DNA of 6,955 nt from assembly GCA_023443025.1 (NCBI GenBank), contig JAEZWM010000023.1, forward strand, positions 1 through 6,955. Direction: 5' to 3'. The notes beneath the pieces were generated by a model. The model had not been told where the DNA came from. It did not search any database and was given only the letters and a program-made list of their open reading frames with translations. This DNA is from Bacillota bacterium (GTDB lineage: Bacteria > Bacillota > Clostridia > Tissierellales > Peptoniphilaceae). Position numbers and translations under genes: made by a program. Below, piece by piece: positions 5,792 to 6,955 of the stretch; position 1 is the stretch's first letter; each line of letters opens with the position of its first letter.

Positions 5792-6955
5792 ATGATAGAA
5801 ATCCTTAAGTCTATTAATGAAATCGAACTAATAAATCTTTGCTCTGAACTGGTAAAAATAGATAGCCAAAATCCACCGGGCAATACAGTAGAAATCGCAA
5901 CATTTATATCAGATTATCTTGCAAATTACGAAATCCCATCTAAAACCTTCGAAGCATCACCAGGTAGAATGGGACTAATTGCATCGATTGGAACTGATGG
6001 ACCGGAGCTCATTCTGTGTGGACATGCAGACACAGTGCCATTGAGCGATAAAGAAAAATGGACATCTGACCCACAATCCGGCGAAGTGCGTAATGGTTAT
6101 CTTTATGGCAGAGGCGCCAGCGATATGAAAGCAGGACTTGGTGGGCTTATATATACCTTTGCAACTATAAAGAAGCATAAACTAAATCTAAATGGAAAGC
6201 TAACACTGGTTGTAATTCCTGATGAAGAAACCGGCTCTAAGCATGGCACGCAGTATTTACTAGAAAACAAGATTATTCATGGAGATGCAGCAATAATAGC
6301 AGAACCAACGGGTAGAAAATACCCCGGCATAGGTCAAAAAGGGTCAGCAGGCTTTAAGCTAAAGGTAAAGGGAATACCTGCACATTCAGCATTATTTCCT
6401 CTAGCGGGCAGATCAGCCATCCTGGATGCGTATTCAGCTATAAACGCAGTCAGAGAGATTACATCGGAAAACATTCCATATCCAAAAGAGCTAGAAAAAA
6501 TTATATCTCAGTCCAAAGACTATCTAAGAGATGCTGGAAATCCCGAGGTTGTAGATATCATAACTAAGATCAGCTACAACGCAGGAATAATAAACGGAGG
6601 AACAGCTTCCAACGTAGTACCTGAGGTCTGCAATGTAGACTTTGACCTTAGAACTCCATTTGGGATTACTAGAGATGAACTATTAGATAAAATCGAAGAC
6701 CGCTTAAACGAACTGGGACTGGACTTTGAAATTACAAGAAAGGCGTTTAAAGCAGATGCAAACTATACCTCCGAGGATAGTAGAGTCATAAAAACCCTCT
6801 ATAAAAACATAGAGCAGGTAATAAAAGAAGAACCACTTGGAATCATACAATACGCAGCAAGCGACTCAAGATTCTTTAGAAGATACGGCATTCCATCAGT
6901 ACAATATGGCCCCGGGGAAGTCGAGTCCATTCATGGAGTCGATGAGCGAGTCAGC
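5792..6955 (+). CDS. M20 family metallopeptidase / ArgE-DapE-like deacylase (3' end outside window)
   Basis: 388 codons are open to the right edge with no stop, and members of this family are usually around 400 residues, so only a short C-terminal tail is missing. The M20 di-metal active site is complete: His78 and Asp80 in GHADTVP, bridging Asp111 in GRGASDMKAG, general base Glu145 with Glu146 in PDEETGS, Glu171 in AEPTG, and the last ligand His381 in ESIHGVDE close to the end. His198 in GIPAHSA belongs to the inserted dimerisation domain (~185-290). The enzyme should hydrolyse an amide bond of an N-acylated amino acid or small peptide in the cytosol. Sequence alone does not separate succinyl-diaminopimelate desuccinylase, acetylornithine deacetylase or a peptidase, so no symbol is given. 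The ATG at 5792 follows AGGAGG with a 5-nt spacer. It is transcribed divergently from purL. Confidence 0.93.
   Translation, partial: MIEILKSINEIELINLCSELVKIDSQNPPGNTVEIATFISDYLANYEIPSKTFEASPGRMGLIASIGTDGPELILCGHADTVPLSDKEKWTSDPQSGEVRNGYLYGRGASDMKAGLGGLIYTFATIKKHKLNLNGKLTLVVIPDEETGSKHGTQYLLENKIIHGDAAIIAEPTGRKYPGIGQKGSAGFKLKVKGIPAHSALFPLAGRSAILDAYSAINAVREITSENIPYPKELEKIISQSKDYLRDAGNPEVVDIITKISYNAGIINGGTASNVVPEVCNVDFDLRTPFGITRDELLDKIEDRLNELGLDFEITRKAFKADANYTSEDSRVIKTLYKNIEQVIKEEPLGIIQYAASDSRFFRRYGIPSVQYGPGEVESIHGVDERVS

Noticed and set aside
5975..6178. 67-aa minus-strand ORF
   Set aside because: It lies entirely opposite the M20 gene, which has intact active-site motifs, so it is an antisense shadow.
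1..6955. Mobile element, CRISPR, phage or defence system
   Set aside because: No transposase, integrase, repeat-spacer array or att-like repeats are seen. The CPBP protease alone is not enough to call a defence or immunity locus.

Overview
The window looks like a piece of chromosome from a low-GC, Gram-positive (Firmicutes/Clostridia-like) bacterium. The basis is the AT-rich intergenic DNA, strong AGGAGG-type ribosome binding sites, consensus TATAAT -10 boxes, and a single-chain PurL of the roughly 1,240-residue type known from streptococci and clostridia. I cannot name a genus. There is no tRNA, rRNA, CRISPR array, insertion sequence or phage gene that I can support.

Layout: positions 1-260 hold no gene I can defend, only short inverted repeats and small open frames. 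On the minus strand, 1708 down to 261 is a two-gene membrane-protein unit: a YccF-family protein (121 aa), then 17 bp later a CPBP/Abi-family intramembrane protease (354 aa). A good intrinsic terminator (1800-1832) separates this unit from the large upstream minus-strand gene purL (1839-5540, 1,233 aa). The region 5541-5791 is a divergent promoter region: a purL promoter firing left with a leader of about 125 nt, and a promoter firing right into an M20-family deacylase/peptidase gene. That last gene starts at 5792 and runs off the right edge, essentially complete except for its C-terminal tail.

How the genes relate: purL catalyses step 4 of de novo purine synthesis and stands alone here, without other pur genes. 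The M20 enzyme is probably a cytosolic amide hydrolase of amino-acid or peptide metabolism. The YccF/CPBP pair is envelope-related. I see no pathway linking the three units.

The most notable observation is in PurL. The synthetase half keeps its signature motifs, but the C-terminal glutaminase domain has Ser1075 where the catalytic cysteine is expected (GISNGFQ instead of GICNGFQ), and SQGQG where SHGEG is expected. The His1204/Glu1206 pair of the triad is kept. This suggests a glutaminase that is dead or altered, and possibly an FGAM synthase that uses free ammonia or an external ammonia donor.
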